Positions 18,939-26,942 of a stretch of 64,000 nt of DNA are shown here, one piece after another. The stretch is taken from positions 88,708-152,707 of the forward strand of contig CBDCYR010000007.1 of the NCBI GenBank assembly GCA_965224275.1, written 5' to 3'. Every line of letters begins with the position of its first letter. Position 1 is the stretch's first letter. Under the pieces are notes generated by a model, which saw nothing but the letters and a program-made list of their open reading frames with translations, had not been told where the DNA came from and searched no databases. Position numbers and translations under genes: made by a program. Origin of the DNA: CAUZWH01 sp965224275. GTDB taxonomy: Bacteria > Pseudomonadota > Alphaproteobacteria > SHVV01.

Positions 18939-20093
18939 ATGACACTCGTTTCCCCCGCATGTGCCCACATCGTCGCAGCCGCGCGACGCATCCTTTACCT
19001 TGTCATGCTCTCAACCCTGATCTTCCTCACGCTGGCTCCGGCTAACGCCGCCCCGAGGATTAAGGACATTGCGACGTTTCAGGGCGTGCGCGATAACTTG
19101 CTGGTCGGTTATGGACTCGTCGTCGGTCTAAACGGAACCGGTGATTCGCTGAACAACGCACCGTTCACGCGACAAAGCCTGGCTGCGATGCTCGAGCGTC
19201 TTGGAATCAACACCAAAGGCCAGACGCTCAACACGCAAAATGTTGCCGCCGTCATGATCGCAGCCAATCTGCCGGCCTTCGCCCGTCAAGGCTCTCGGAT
19301 CGACATTACGGTTAGCGCGCTGGGCGATGCCGATAGCCTGCTCGGCGGCACCCTTTTGGTGACACCGCTAATGGGCGCAGATGGCGAAGTTTATGCTGTC
19401 GCGCAGGGAAATTTAGCGGTCGGCGGATTTCAAATTCAAGGCGACGCTCAAACGGTCGTCAAGGGCGTTCCAACCAGTGGTCGGATTCCTAACGGCGCCA
19501 TTGTCGAGCGCGAGGTACCGTTTGAGCTGGAACAACTCAAAACCATGCAGCTGTCCCTCCGCAACCCCGATTTCACGACGGCGCGCCGTGTCAGCCAGGC
19601 TATCAATGCCTTCCTCGGCACCGGTATTTCCCGCGCGCTGGATCCGGGAACCGTCGAGCTTCGCTTTCCAACCAAGGGCCGGCGCAATGTGGTCAGCCTG
19701 CTGACGGAGATCGAGCAGCTCCAGGTGGAAACCGACACCGCTGCACGAGTGGTGGTGGACGAACAATCCGGCATTATCGTTATCGGCAAGGATGTTCGTA
19801 TCGACACGGTTGCAATCGCCCAGGGCAACCTCACCGTGCGCATAACAGAAACACCGCAGGTTTCTCAGCCGCAGCCGTTCTCAGAGACCGGTACGACGAC
19901 AACTGTTGCTCGGACCGATATCGAGATCGACGAAGGCGCCAACAATCGCCTCGCGGTGGTTGAGAACGGCGTTACGCTGCAAGACCTGGTCGACGGGCTC
20001 AACGCGCTCGGGATTGGGCCCCGCGACATGATTTCGATCCTGCAAACAATCAAAGCCGCCGGCGCCCTGCAGGCCGAACTCATACTGATGTAG
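18939..20093 (+). CDS. flgI: Flagellar P-ring protein FlgI
   Basis: 384 aa. Long N-terminal export signal (hydrophobic YLVMLSTLIFLTLAPANA, cleavage before APRIKD). Conserved FlgI blocks follow: GVRDNLLVGYGLVVGLNGTGD, QNVAAVMIAANLPAFARQG and the C-terminal LQDLVDGLNALGIGPRDMI. FlgI polymerises into the periplasmic P-ring. A shorter start at residue 23 would also leave a valid signal peptide. First gene of a three-gene rightward operon. Confidence 0.96.
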   Translation: MTLVSPACAHIVAAARRILYLVMLSTLIFLTLAPANAAPRIKDIATFQGVRDNLLVGYGLVVGLNGTGDSLNNAPFTRQSLAAMLERLGINTKGQTLNTQNVAAVMIAANLPAFARQGSRIDITVSALGDADSLLGGTLLVTPLMGADGEVYAVAQGNLAVGGFQIQGDAQTVVKGVPTSGRIPNGAIVEREVPFELEQLKTMQLSLRNPDFTTARRVSQAINAFLGTGISRALDPGTVELRFPTKGRRNVVSLLTEIEQLQVETDTAARVVVDEQSGIIVIGKDVRIDTVAIAQGNLTVRITETPQVSQPQPFSETGTTTTVARTDIEIDEGANNRLAVVENGVTLQDLVDGLNALGIGPRDMISILQTIKAAGALQAELILM

Positions 20094-20105
20094 GGATCTC
20101 TGATT

Positions 20106-20414
20106 GTGACCGTCCCCGCACCCCTTCCCCAAATTGGTTCGCCAACCGCGACGCAACCTTCGGCCGCACGCATCGGCCGTGAAGCCGATGCACGCGAGGC
20201 GGCCAAGCATTTCGAGGGAATGTTCCTCTCAACACTACTCAACACCATGTTTTCGAAGGTCGATGCCGGCATATTTGGCGGCGGCCCGAGCGAAAAGATC
20301 TACCGCTCCATGTTCGTTGACGAAGTGGCCAAATCGGTCGCCCAGGGCGGTGGGTTGGGTATCGCAGATCACATTTACACGGAAATTCTAAAAACGCAGG
20401 AAATTGGTCGATGA
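20106..20414 (+). CDS. FlgJ-type rod-binding protein (muramidase-less)
   Basis: 102 aa with GTG start at 20106. It carries the Rod-binding domain: AAKHFEGMFLSTLLNTM, then SEKIYRSMFVDEVAKSVAQGGGLGIAD. It corresponds to the N-terminal half of enterobacterial FlgJ; the peptidoglycan-cutting half is absent, as usual in alphaproteobacteria. It helps rod assembly. Twelve bases after flgI and overlapping the next gene by ATGA. Confidence 0.88.
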   Translation: MTVPAPLPQIGSPTATQPSAARIGREADAREAAKHFEGMFLSTLLNTMFSKVDAGIFGGGPSEKIYRSMFVDEVAKSVAQGGGLGIADHIYTEILKTQEIGR

Positions 20415-20857
20415 GTGAATCGAACGTCTATGTCGGTCAACTTGTCGAGTTGATCGACCATTTAGGCCAAGCCGTCGGGCGCGAGACCAGCCTTCTGGCG
20501 GAGAAACGGCCCAGTGATCTCAATCAATTCACCGAAGAGCGCGAGCGACTGACGACCGCCTACCAATCCGAAGTACAAAGTATCAAGGCAAATCCGGCCC
20601 TGTTGCAAAGCGCCAGCGAAGAAACCCGAATTAAGCTGAAGTTGGCGATGAAGGAATTTCACGAACTCCTCAACGAACACCGTCGCGCCGTCTTTGCCGC
20701 CAAAACCATGACGGCACGGATGATCTCTACGATTAGTCAGGAATTTTCAAAGCGCGACCGACCTGTTGCCGGTTACAACCAGCACGCCCAAGTGCCGCAG
20801 GCCGTAACGAACCGTCGCGCGCGCCCGGTTTCGCTCGCGTTAAACGAGGTTGTCTAG
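20411..20857 (+). CDS. FlgN-like flagellar chaperone candidate
   Basis: 148 aa, helical. Heptad-rich N-terminal two thirds with ELIDHLGQAVGRETSLLAEK and MKEFHELLNEHRRAVFAAK resemble FlgN-type export chaperones, which hold hook-associated proteins before export. The basic C-terminal tail (NRRARP) is of low complexity. Coupled to the flgJ-like gene by ATGA overlap. The assignment rests on helix pattern and context. Confidence 0.62.
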   Translation: MSESNVYVGQLVELIDHLGQAVGRETSLLAEKRPSDLNQFTEERERLTTAYQSEVQSIKANPALLQSASEETRIKLKLAMKEFHELLNEHRRAVFAAKTMTARMISTISQEFSKRDRPVAGYNQHAQVPQAVTNRRARPVSLALNEVV

Positions 20858-20885
20858 CGCCTCGGCGCTTTCGAATGCTCGCTAG

Positions 20886-21251
20886 CTAAGCGTCTTCGTC
20901 AATCAACACGCCCCGCGAGTCGCGGAAGAATGCCAACTGTCGCAACTCCTGCTCGGTTGGAAACTGCCGCTCCACTTCCTGCGTCGAAGAGTTGATGCCG
21001 AGATAAACAAAACGTGCGGCATCATCATTGAACTGAATACCCGGACGCAGAGTCTGGGGTTTGTTCGGTTGCTTGCTTACCTGCACATTCGATTGCGCGA
21101 CTGGTCCCACCCGTCCATCATTATCGGCCTGACGTGGCGTGCGATCAGCCGCCCGGGCTGCACCCGGGGCTGTCGGTTGCCGCTCATCTATTTTGACCGA
21201 CTTGGCGGCCGGCGTTGCCGGACCCGTCGATGTTGAGATCTCCTGAACCAT
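20886..21251 (-). CDS. FlaG-like small protein of the flagellin locus
   Basis: 121 aa, AGGAAG directly ahead of ATG 21251. The N-terminal 75 residues are disordered (Pro, Ala, Arg, Gln). The C-terminal 45 residues, with ARFVYLGINSSTQEVERQFP followed by EQELRQLAFFRD, resemble the FlaG fold (a beta strand pair, then R-Q-(I/F)-P and a short helix). It is the last gene after flagellin and flbT. FlaG modulates filament length in other bacteria; homology here is tentative. Confidence 0.5.
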   Translation of the reverse strand: MVQEISTSTGPATPAAKSVKIDERQPTAPGAARAADRTPRQADNDGRVGPVAQSNVQVSKQPNKPQTLRPGIQFNDDAARFVYLGINSSTQEVERQFPTEQELRQLAFFRDSRGVLIDEDA

Positions 21252-21340
21252 CTTCCTGGCCTTCGTTCAGCAATCTCGAGGTTACTGCACCTCTTATTGA
21301 CGCATCGCTCGCATTCTGCGTGCTGCCAAAACTCGCAGCT

Positions 21341-21784
21341 TTACGCGCCGGCCTTCGCCGCCGCCTCCACGGGCTCACCTTCTGTTTCGCCCGCACCATA
21401 TATCAAGCGCTCCTGTTCGAAAGGGAGGAGCTTTTTGCATGTCATCAACGCGCGGTAGTAGCGTTTTTGATTGACGTCTTCGATGATACTAATGGCCCGC
21501 TCCAACGCATCTTTGTTAGAGATCGCGTTGATGAATTCGGTCGTACGCTCGACGAACTCATCGTAGTAGGTGCGGGGTGCCTTATCGTCCAAGTACATCA
21601 TCATGATCGCGAAGTAGATCCGTCGAACCGGCGTGTTCGCCTCCTCGGGAAGCAAAACGTCCTTTTCACGCAGGATCGAAACTTTGTTCTGGATCAGTAA
21701 ATTCGCTCTCCTTTCTCCGTTGACAACGACCGCACCGTTAATGACGAATTTTTCACCTGGTTTCAGCGTTACTTTTAGTGGCAT
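21341..21784 (-). CDS. flbT: Flagellin mRNA regulator FlbT
   Basis: 147 aa. Typical FlbT: LTLKPGEK-like N-terminus (KVTLKPGEKFVINGAVV), NKVSILREKDVLLPEEANTP and RRIYFAIMMMYLDD. FlbT binds the flagellin 5' UTR and limits translation until the hook is finished in Caulobacter. It lies 44 bases downstream of flagellin 1. Its usual antagonist FlaF is not in the window. Confidence 0.93.
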   Translation of the reverse strand: MPLKVTLKPGEKFVINGAVVVNGERRANLLIQNKVSILREKDVLLPEEANTPVRRIYFAIMMMYLDDKAPRTYYDEFVERTTEFINAISNKDALERAISIIEDVNQKRYYRALMTCKKLLPFEQERLIYGAGETEGEPVEAAAKAGA

Positions 21785-21828
21785 TCCATCGCTTGAAGCT
21801 GGTTACGTTACCGCCTCACCTCCTGGGA

Positions 21829-22644
21829 CTATTGGAAGAGGGAGAGGATGCTTTGTGGACTCGCATTGGCAATTGCCAGTGATTGAACGCCCAGTTGCTG
21901 CTTGATCTGCAGTGCTTGCAACTCGGCACTTTCTTCAGCGAGATCGGCATCGACAAGGTTGCCTACCCCTTCCTTAAGGATATCGACAAGCTGTGTCGTA
22001 AAGTCGGATTGGATGTCGACCCGCTTTGACGCCGACCCCAACGACGCCAGCTTATCGGCGACCAAGCTAACGGCGGTGTTGATTGCGGTCAACGCGTTCG
22101 CCGCGCCTGAGCTCGTGTTCAGAACGGCGGTGCTGATGCCAAGAGTATTCACGTCCAAAGCCTGAGCGCTGACAGTAATCGTACTGCCGTCGACCGTGCT
22201 GAGCACGGTTAGGTTGCTGGCACCGCTGGTAATCAAGTTCGTATTGTTAAATTCTGCCGTGCTGACGATGGTCGTCAGCTGATCGCGCAGCGAGATGAAA
22301 TCATTGTGCAGCGCCGTCCGTGACGCCGAATCAAGCCCGGACTGATTGGCCTGGACCGCTTTGGCTTTCATCTCGGTAAGCAGATCTGCAATCGATTGAC
22401 CGGCCGTAATCGCGGTGTTGACGATCGAATCACCCGTCGCCAACGCAATCTTCACCGATTCGATCCCAGCGATATCACCGCGTAACCGGGTTGCGATCGA
22501 GAAATTCGACGCGTCATCCTTCGGACCATTAACTTTCAGGCCCGTCGTGATACGCAATTGCGTCTGCTCCAGTTGTTGAGTCGTCTTATTCAGATTCTGG
22601 AGCGCGACCAGTGCACCGATATTGGTGTTGACCGACAGTGTCAT
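21829..22644 (-). CDS. Flagellin 1
   Basis: 271 aa short flagellin. N-terminal D0/D1 helix SVNTNIGALVALQNLNKTT and the ITTGLKVNGPKDDASNFSIA segment, a minimal central domain (VLSTVDGSTITVSAQAL), and the C-terminal helix ending SLAIANASPQSILSLFQ. The absence of a large D2/D3 domain fits alphaproteobacterial flagellins. A sigma-54 promoter lies 75 bases upstream. It is a close paralogue of flagellin 2. Followed by flbT and the FlaG-like gene. Confidence 0.96.
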   Translation of the reverse strand: MTLSVNTNIGALVALQNLNKTTQQLEQTQLRITTGLKVNGPKDDASNFSIATRLRGDIAGIESVKIALATGDSIVNTAITAGQSIADLLTEMKAKAVQANQSGLDSASRTALHNDFISLRDQLTTIVSTAEFNNTNLITSGASNLTVLSTVDGSTITVSAQALDVNTLGISTAVLNTSSGAANALTAINTAVSLVADKLASLGSASKRVDIQSDFTTQLVDILKEGVGNLVDADLAEESAELQALQIKQQLGVQSLAIANASPQSILSLFQ

Positions 22645-22718
22645 TTCGCTCGCGCCTCCTTAGCTTAAGGACGGCGTAGTTGCTTTTTTTGGGACCTAAT
22701 TGTCCGTAGCTATTTGGA

Positions 22719-22734
22719 AGCAATCGGCGTGCCA
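22719..22734 (-). promoter_or_regulatory. Sigma-54 promoter for flagellin 1
   Basis: On the minus strand, TGGCACGCCGATTGCT is a perfect match to TGGCACGNNNNTTGCW. The 75-base leader to the ATG leaves room for FlbT binding to the 5' UTR. Most of the remaining 22745-23040 spacer shows no gene or convincing signal. Confidence 0.88.
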
Positions 22735-23043
22735 ACCTTAATACTTTGTTAATCCTCTCTAAGTACTTGATTAACAAATGTTTAATGGCACCAATGGCAA
22801 ACCCGCGTAAGGGAAATTACTAGGCAATATTTGCCGCGCGGAAGAAATGTCCCTGGCATGCTGTTTCTTATTGAGCGTGGATGCGAAGCCAAGGATGACC
22901 CATGCTGTTGAGCGCTTTGCGACACCGGCAAGGGCCGACATCGTGAAGGGCCGATCACCAAGCATGAAGGGCCCATCGAGAGCGATCCAAAGGCCCGAAG
23001 AACGAATGGAAACACCACTATCCAAGAGTGAACCCATAGAAAA

Positions 23044-23072
23044 CGGGGGCCAGCTTTAGGCTGACCCCCGTA
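23044..23072 (-). terminator. Rho-independent terminator of flagellin 2
   Basis: Inverted repeat ACGGGGG(C)CAGC / GCTG(A)CCCCCGT with a five-base loop and one mismatch. On the minus strand it is followed by TTTT. It begins 17 bases after the flagellin 2 stop codon, and separates the two flagellin transcripts. Confidence 0.82.
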
Positions 23073-23088
23073 AGTGCGAGCCTTTCGG

Positions 23089-23904
23089 CTACTGGAACAG
23101 CGCCAGAATGCTCTGCGGACCGGCGTTGGCGATCGCCAATGCCTGCACACCGAGCTGCTGTTTGATTTGAAGCGCCTGCAACGCCGCGCTTTCTTCAGCC
23201 AAGTCAGCATCAACCAGGTTACCGACACCCTCTTTGAGGATATCGACCAGTTGCTGCGTGAACTCAGTCTGAATCTCGATTCGCTTCGACGATGAACCGA
23301 GTGCTGCCAATTTGTCAGCGACACTGTTAATCGCAGAGTTGATCGAGATCAGCGCCGCCGAGGCACCCGAACTTGTGTTAAGCACGCTCGCACTAATACC
23401 CAGGGTGGTGATATCCATTGCCTGAGCACTAACGGTGATTGTGCTGCCGTCCACTGTACTGAGGACGGTGAGTGTTGACGCGCCCGACGTGATCAGATTG
23501 GTATTGTTGAACTCAGCCGAGACAACAATCGTCGTAAGCTGATCACGTAATGCCGTGAAATCGTTGTTGAGCGCAGTTCGCGACGCCGAATCCAATCCCG
23601 CCTGGTTCGCCTGAACCACCTTGGCCTTCATATCTGTGAGAAGGTCGGCAATCGACTTGCCCGCCGAGATCGCTGTGTTGACGATAGAATCGCCGGTTGC
23701 AAGAGCAACCTTGACCGCTTCGATACCTTTGATGTCGCCACGCAAGCGTGTCGCAATGGCGAAGTTGGAGGCATCGTCCTTGGGTCCATTGACCCGCAGA
23801 CCGGTCGTGATCCGGAGCTGGGTATTTTCCAGCTGACTTGTCGTCTTAGTGAGATTTTGGAGCGCGACAAACGCCCCAACGTTGGTATTAATCGACAGTC
23901 CCAT
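23089..23904 (-). CDS. Flagellin 2
   Basis: 271 aa, same length as flagellin 1 and very similar throughout, with most changes in the central part. N-terminal SINTNVGAFVALQNLTKTT, C-terminal LAIANAGPQSILALFQ. Own sigma-54 promoter and own terminator, so it is transcribed separately from flagellin 1. Strong AAGGAG before ATG 23904. Confidence 0.96.
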   Translation of the reverse strand: MGLSINTNVGAFVALQNLTKTTSQLENTQLRITTGLRVNGPKDDASNFAIATRLRGDIKGIEAVKVALATGDSIVNTAISAGKSIADLLTDMKAKVVQANQAGLDSASRTALNNDFTALRDQLTTIVVSAEFNNTNLITSGASTLTVLSTVDGSTITVSAQAMDITTLGISASVLNTSSGASAALISINSAINSVADKLAALGSSSKRIEIQTEFTQQLVDILKEGVGNLVDADLAEESAALQALQIKQQLGVQALAIANAGPQSILALFQ

Positions 23905-23971
23905 GTCGGTGTCTCCTTATTCTAAGCAGCACCAGCGTTAAGAATGGGCGCTTTGCACCCGGCAAATTCGA

Positions 23972-23987
23972 TGCAATTGATATGCCA
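23972..23987 (-). promoter_or_regulatory. Sigma-54 promoter for flagellin 2
   Basis: On the minus strand, TGGCATATCAATTGCA has the GG and GC elements at the required 12-base spacing, ending 68 bases before the ATG. The layout matches that upstream of flagellin 1. Confidence 0.82.
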
Positions 23988-24116
23988 GCAAGACCGCTAC
24001 CATCACGCCTCGAAAACGCGAAACAAGCCATTGAAATAAAAAGGTTGATCGTGTCCCGCGGAGTGGTGTAAGAGCGTTGCGCTCTACGCTGCTCCCGGCG
24101 GGTAGGGCCGGGACGT

Positions 24117-24359
24117 TCAGGCTGCCACGGTGGGCAGCGTGATGGGGACATCATCGCTCAGCGGAGCGATGGATTCCAGCGTCATGTATCTCCTTGAGAC
24201 GGCCCACTCGTCGTTCTGCTCGAGAAGGATGGCGCCGACGAGCCGTGTGATGGCGGCTTCGTTGGGAAAGATACCGACGACGTTGGTGCGACGCTTGACC
24301 TCGGCATGGAGCCGTTCGATCGGGTTTGTGGAGTGCAATTTCTGGCGGTGCTCCCTGGG
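24117..24359 (-). pseudogene. C-terminal remnant of an IS256-family (Mutator) transposase
   Basis: Only the last 80 codons remain: PREHRQKLHSTNPIERLHAE includes the catalytic Glu region, then RTNVVGIFPNEAAITRLVGA and the end. The 5' part is missing at the boundary of IS21 copy 1 (24360). Its sequence differs from the two full-length IS256-type transposases in this window, so it is a separate element. The terminal repeat of the lost element probably lies around 24050-24080 (GTGTCCCGCGGAGTGGTGTA). Confidence 0.85.
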
Positions 24360-24466
24360 TGTTGTTCGGCGTGGAATATTGACCCCCTATTGGGGGTTAT
24401 CGGCGTCCAAAATTGACCCCCCTGGTTTTGTGCTCTTGAACACACCTCGTTGTTTGGACAGACGAG

Positions 24467-25990
24467 GTGGGGGAGATGCTGGTAGTGGAGACGATTGCGC
24501 GGATCCGTCGGGATCATCTGGTGAGGGGCGTTCCGATCAAGAAGATCGCCCGGGATTTGAGGGTTTCGAAGAACACGGTGCGCAAGGTGGTGCGGGGCGA
24601 TGAGACCTCGTACAGCTACGAGCGCAAGATCCAGCCGATGCCGAAGCTTGGACCGTGGGTGGATGAGCTCGAGCGCCAGCTGGAGGCCAACGAGAAGAAG
24701 CCGCGCCGGGATCGGCTGTCTCTGCTGCGGATTCATGAAGATCTTGCGGCTCTGGGCTATGGCGGCGGCTACGACGCGGTGCGCCGCTACGCCAGGACCT
24801 GGCGTCGGCGGTGGCGGCTGTTGTCGCCGTCGCAGGGTTTTGTGCCGCTGAGCTTCGATCCCGGCGAGGCCTACCAGTTCGACTGGAGCCACGAGTACGC
24901 GCGCCTGTCGGGTGTGACGACCAAGGTGAAGGCGGCGCACATGCGGCTCTGCTACAGCCGCATGCAGCTGGTTCAGATCTTCCCGCGCGAGAGCCAGGAG
25001 ATGGTGTTCGAGGCGCACGAACGGGCCTTCCACTTCTTCGGCGGGGTCTGCCGGCGGGGCATCTACGACAACATGAAGACGGCGGTGAGCATGGTCTTCG
25101 TCGGCAAGGAGCGCGCCTACAACCGGCGCTTTCTGGAGCTGTGCTCCCACCATCTGGTGGAGCCGGTGGCGTGCACTCCGGGTGCGGGCTGGGAGAAGGG
25201 GCAGGTCGAGAGGCAGGTGGGTGACGTCCGCGGCCGCCTGTTCGTGCCCATCCCGCGGGGCCGCTCCTACGCCGAGATCAACGCGTGGCTGATGGATCGG
25301 TGTATCGAGGACGCCAAGAAGCGGCCGCATCCGACGATCGAGGGCAAGACGGTGTGGCAGGTGTTCGAGGAGGAGCGGCCCTTCCTGATGGCCTATCGCG
25401 GCCCCTTCGACGGCTTCCACGCCACCGAGGTGGCGGTGTCCAAGACCTGTCTGGTGCGCTTCGACAACAACCACTACAGCGTCGCCGCCCGTGCCGTCGG
25501 GCGGCCGGTCGACGTGCGGGCCTACGCCGATCGGATCGTCATCCGCCAGGACGGCGAGACCGTCGCCGAGCATCCCCGGAGCTTCGGGCGCGGCGAGATC
25601 GCCTACGATCCGTGGCACTACGTGCCGATCCTGACGCGGAAGCCTGGTGCGCTGAGGAACGGCGCGCCCTTCAAGGGCTGGCAACTGCCCGGCGCGCTCG
25701 GCCGCATACGGGCCCGGCTGACGGGTTGCGACGACGGTGACAGGCAGTTCGTGAGGATCCTCGCGGCGGTTCAGGAGGACGGGCTGGAGGCGGTCGAGGC
25801 GGCCTGTGCCGAGGCGCTCGACTTCGGCGCCTGCAGCGCCGACGTCGTGCTCAACATCCTCGCCCGGCAGTGCCAGCCGGCACCGCCGGCGACCATCCCG
25901 ACGCCCGAGGGCCTGCAGCTTCGCCACCGGCCGGTGGCCGACTGTCAGCGCTACGATCGCCTGAGGGAGGCCGGTCATGGAGCGTCATGA
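24467..25990 (+). CDS. istA: IS21 transposase IstA (copy 1)
   Basis: 507 aa. N-terminal helix-turn-helix (KKIARDLRVSKNTVRKVVRG), then an rve integrase core with Asp in YQFDWSHEY, Asp in GIYDNMKTAV and Glu in GWEKGQVERQVGD, and a C-terminal beta barrel. GTG 24467 is the longest start; ATG 24476 is possible. Overlaps istB by 14 bases. Confidence 0.95.
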   Translation: MGEMLVVETIARIRRDHLVRGVPIKKIARDLRVSKNTVRKVVRGDETSYSYERKIQPMPKLGPWVDELERQLEANEKKPRRDRLSLLRIHEDLAALGYGGGYDAVRRYARTWRRRWRLLSPSQGFVPLSFDPGEAYQFDWSHEYARLSGVTTKVKAAHMRLCYSRMQLVQIFPRESQEMVFEAHERAFHFFGGVCRRGIYDNMKTAVSMVFVGKERAYNRRFLELCSHHLVEPVACTPGAGWEKGQVERQVGDVRGRLFVPIPRGRSYAEINAWLMDRCIEDAKKRPHPTIEGKTVWQVFEEERPFLMAYRGPFDGFHATEVAVSKTCLVRFDNNHYSVAARAVGRPVDVRAYADRIVIRQDGETVAEHPRSFGRGEIAYDPWHYVPILTRKPGALRNGAPFKGWQLPGALGRIRARLTGCDDGDRQFVRILAAVQEDGLEAVEAACAEALDFGACSADVVLNILARQCQPAPPATIPTPEGLQLRHRPVADCQRYDRLREAGHGAS

Positions 25991-26705
25991 GGTGCTGGCG
26001 ATGATGACGGCGTTGAAGCTCGCGGGCATGCGCGCCGCCTACGACGACATCCTCGCCGACGGGCTCAAGCGTCGTCATCCGGTGCAGCAGATCATCGGTA
26101 CGCTGCTGCAGACCGAGGTCGCCGACAAGCAGGCGCGCTCCATCAAGTACCAGATGGCGTCCGCCAGGCTGCCGACGGCCAAGGAGCTGGCCGACTTCGA
26201 CTTCGCCGCCTCACCGGTCAACGAGCCCCTGATCCAGGAACTCGCCACAGGTGGCTTCCTGGAGGGCAAGCGCAACATCGTGCTGGTCGGCGGCACCGGC
26301 ACCGGCAAGACCCATCTCGCCGTCGCCATCGCCCGCGCCTGCATCCGCAAGGCCGCACGCGGCCGCTTCTACAACGTCGTCGACCTGGTCAACCATCTCG
26401 AGGCCGAACTCCGTGCCGGACGCCAGGGCCGCACCGCAGACCAGCTCATCCGACGCGACTTCGTCATCCTCGACGAACTCGGCTACCTGCCCTTCGCCCA
26501 GGCCGGCGGCCAGCTGCTGTTCCATCTGATGAGCCGGCTCTACGAGCGCACCTCGATCATCGTCACCACCAACCTCGCTTTCGGCGAATGGCCCTCCGTC
26601 TTCGGCGACCCCAAGATGACCACCGCGCTGCTCGACCGCCTGACCCACCATTGCGAGATCATCGAGACCGGCAACGAGAGCTGGCGCTTCAAGAACCGCT
26701 GCTGA
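25977..26705 (+). CDS. istB: IS21 helper ATPase IstB (copy 1)
   Basis: 242 aa AAA+ ATPase related to DnaC. Walker A GGTGTGKTHLAVAIA, Walker B DFVILDELGYLPF, sensor-like TTNLAFGEW. It selects target DNA and activates IstA. The N-terminal helical domain begins VLAMMTALKLAGM. About 200 bases of non-coding IS21 sequence follow. Confidence 0.95.
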   Translation: MERHEVLAMMTALKLAGMRAAYDDILADGLKRRHPVQQIIGTLLQTEVADKQARSIKYQMASARLPTAKELADFDFAASPVNEPLIQELATGGFLEGKRNIVLVGGTGTGKTHLAVAIARACIRKAARGRFYNVVDLVNHLEAELRAGRQGRTADQLIRRDFVILDELGYLPFAQAGGQLLFHLMSRLYERTSIIVTTNLAFGEWPSVFGDPKMTTALLDRLTHHCEIIETGNESWRFKNRC

Positions 26706-26942
26706 CCCGGCAGGCCGTGCCTGCGGCCCGCTTGCCCCGCTGGGTCAACCCGGACCTCCCACGCGGCTTCGCTCCGCGCACCGCAAGGCGCTACACGAAG
26801 CCGCTCGGGTCCCCCCTATTGACTACCGGGACAACCTCCGCCGTGCCGCTCAGGGGGGTCAATATTGCACGCCGATTGGGGGTCAATTTTGGACGCCGAT
26901 TGACACGTAATACTTGGATGGCAACAATGGCGTCGAGCGCCA

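Larger units (their letters stand above)
24360..26905 (+). mobile_element. IS21-family insertion sequence, copy 1
   Basis: 2546 bp. Left end TGTTGTTCGGCG, right end complement of TGTCAATCGGCG. Internal repeats of the GGGGGTCAAT(A/T)TT type recur at both ends, as usual for the multiple transposase sites of IS21. Encodes IstA and IstB. No target duplication: the left flank ends CCCTGGG and the right begins CGTAATAC, so sequence was lost or rearranged next to it. Confidence 0.9.

Noticed and set aside
22681..22696. TGCTTTTTTTGGGACC as a sigma-54 site (minus strand)
   Set aside because: GG/GC spacing is one base too long; the perfect site at 22719-22734 serves the gene.
24182..25978. Long minus-strand ORF (598 codons) and its equivalent at 45643-47184
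   Set aside because: Antisense of istA; composition (Arg, His, Pro, Leu) is typical of a high-GC shadow frame.
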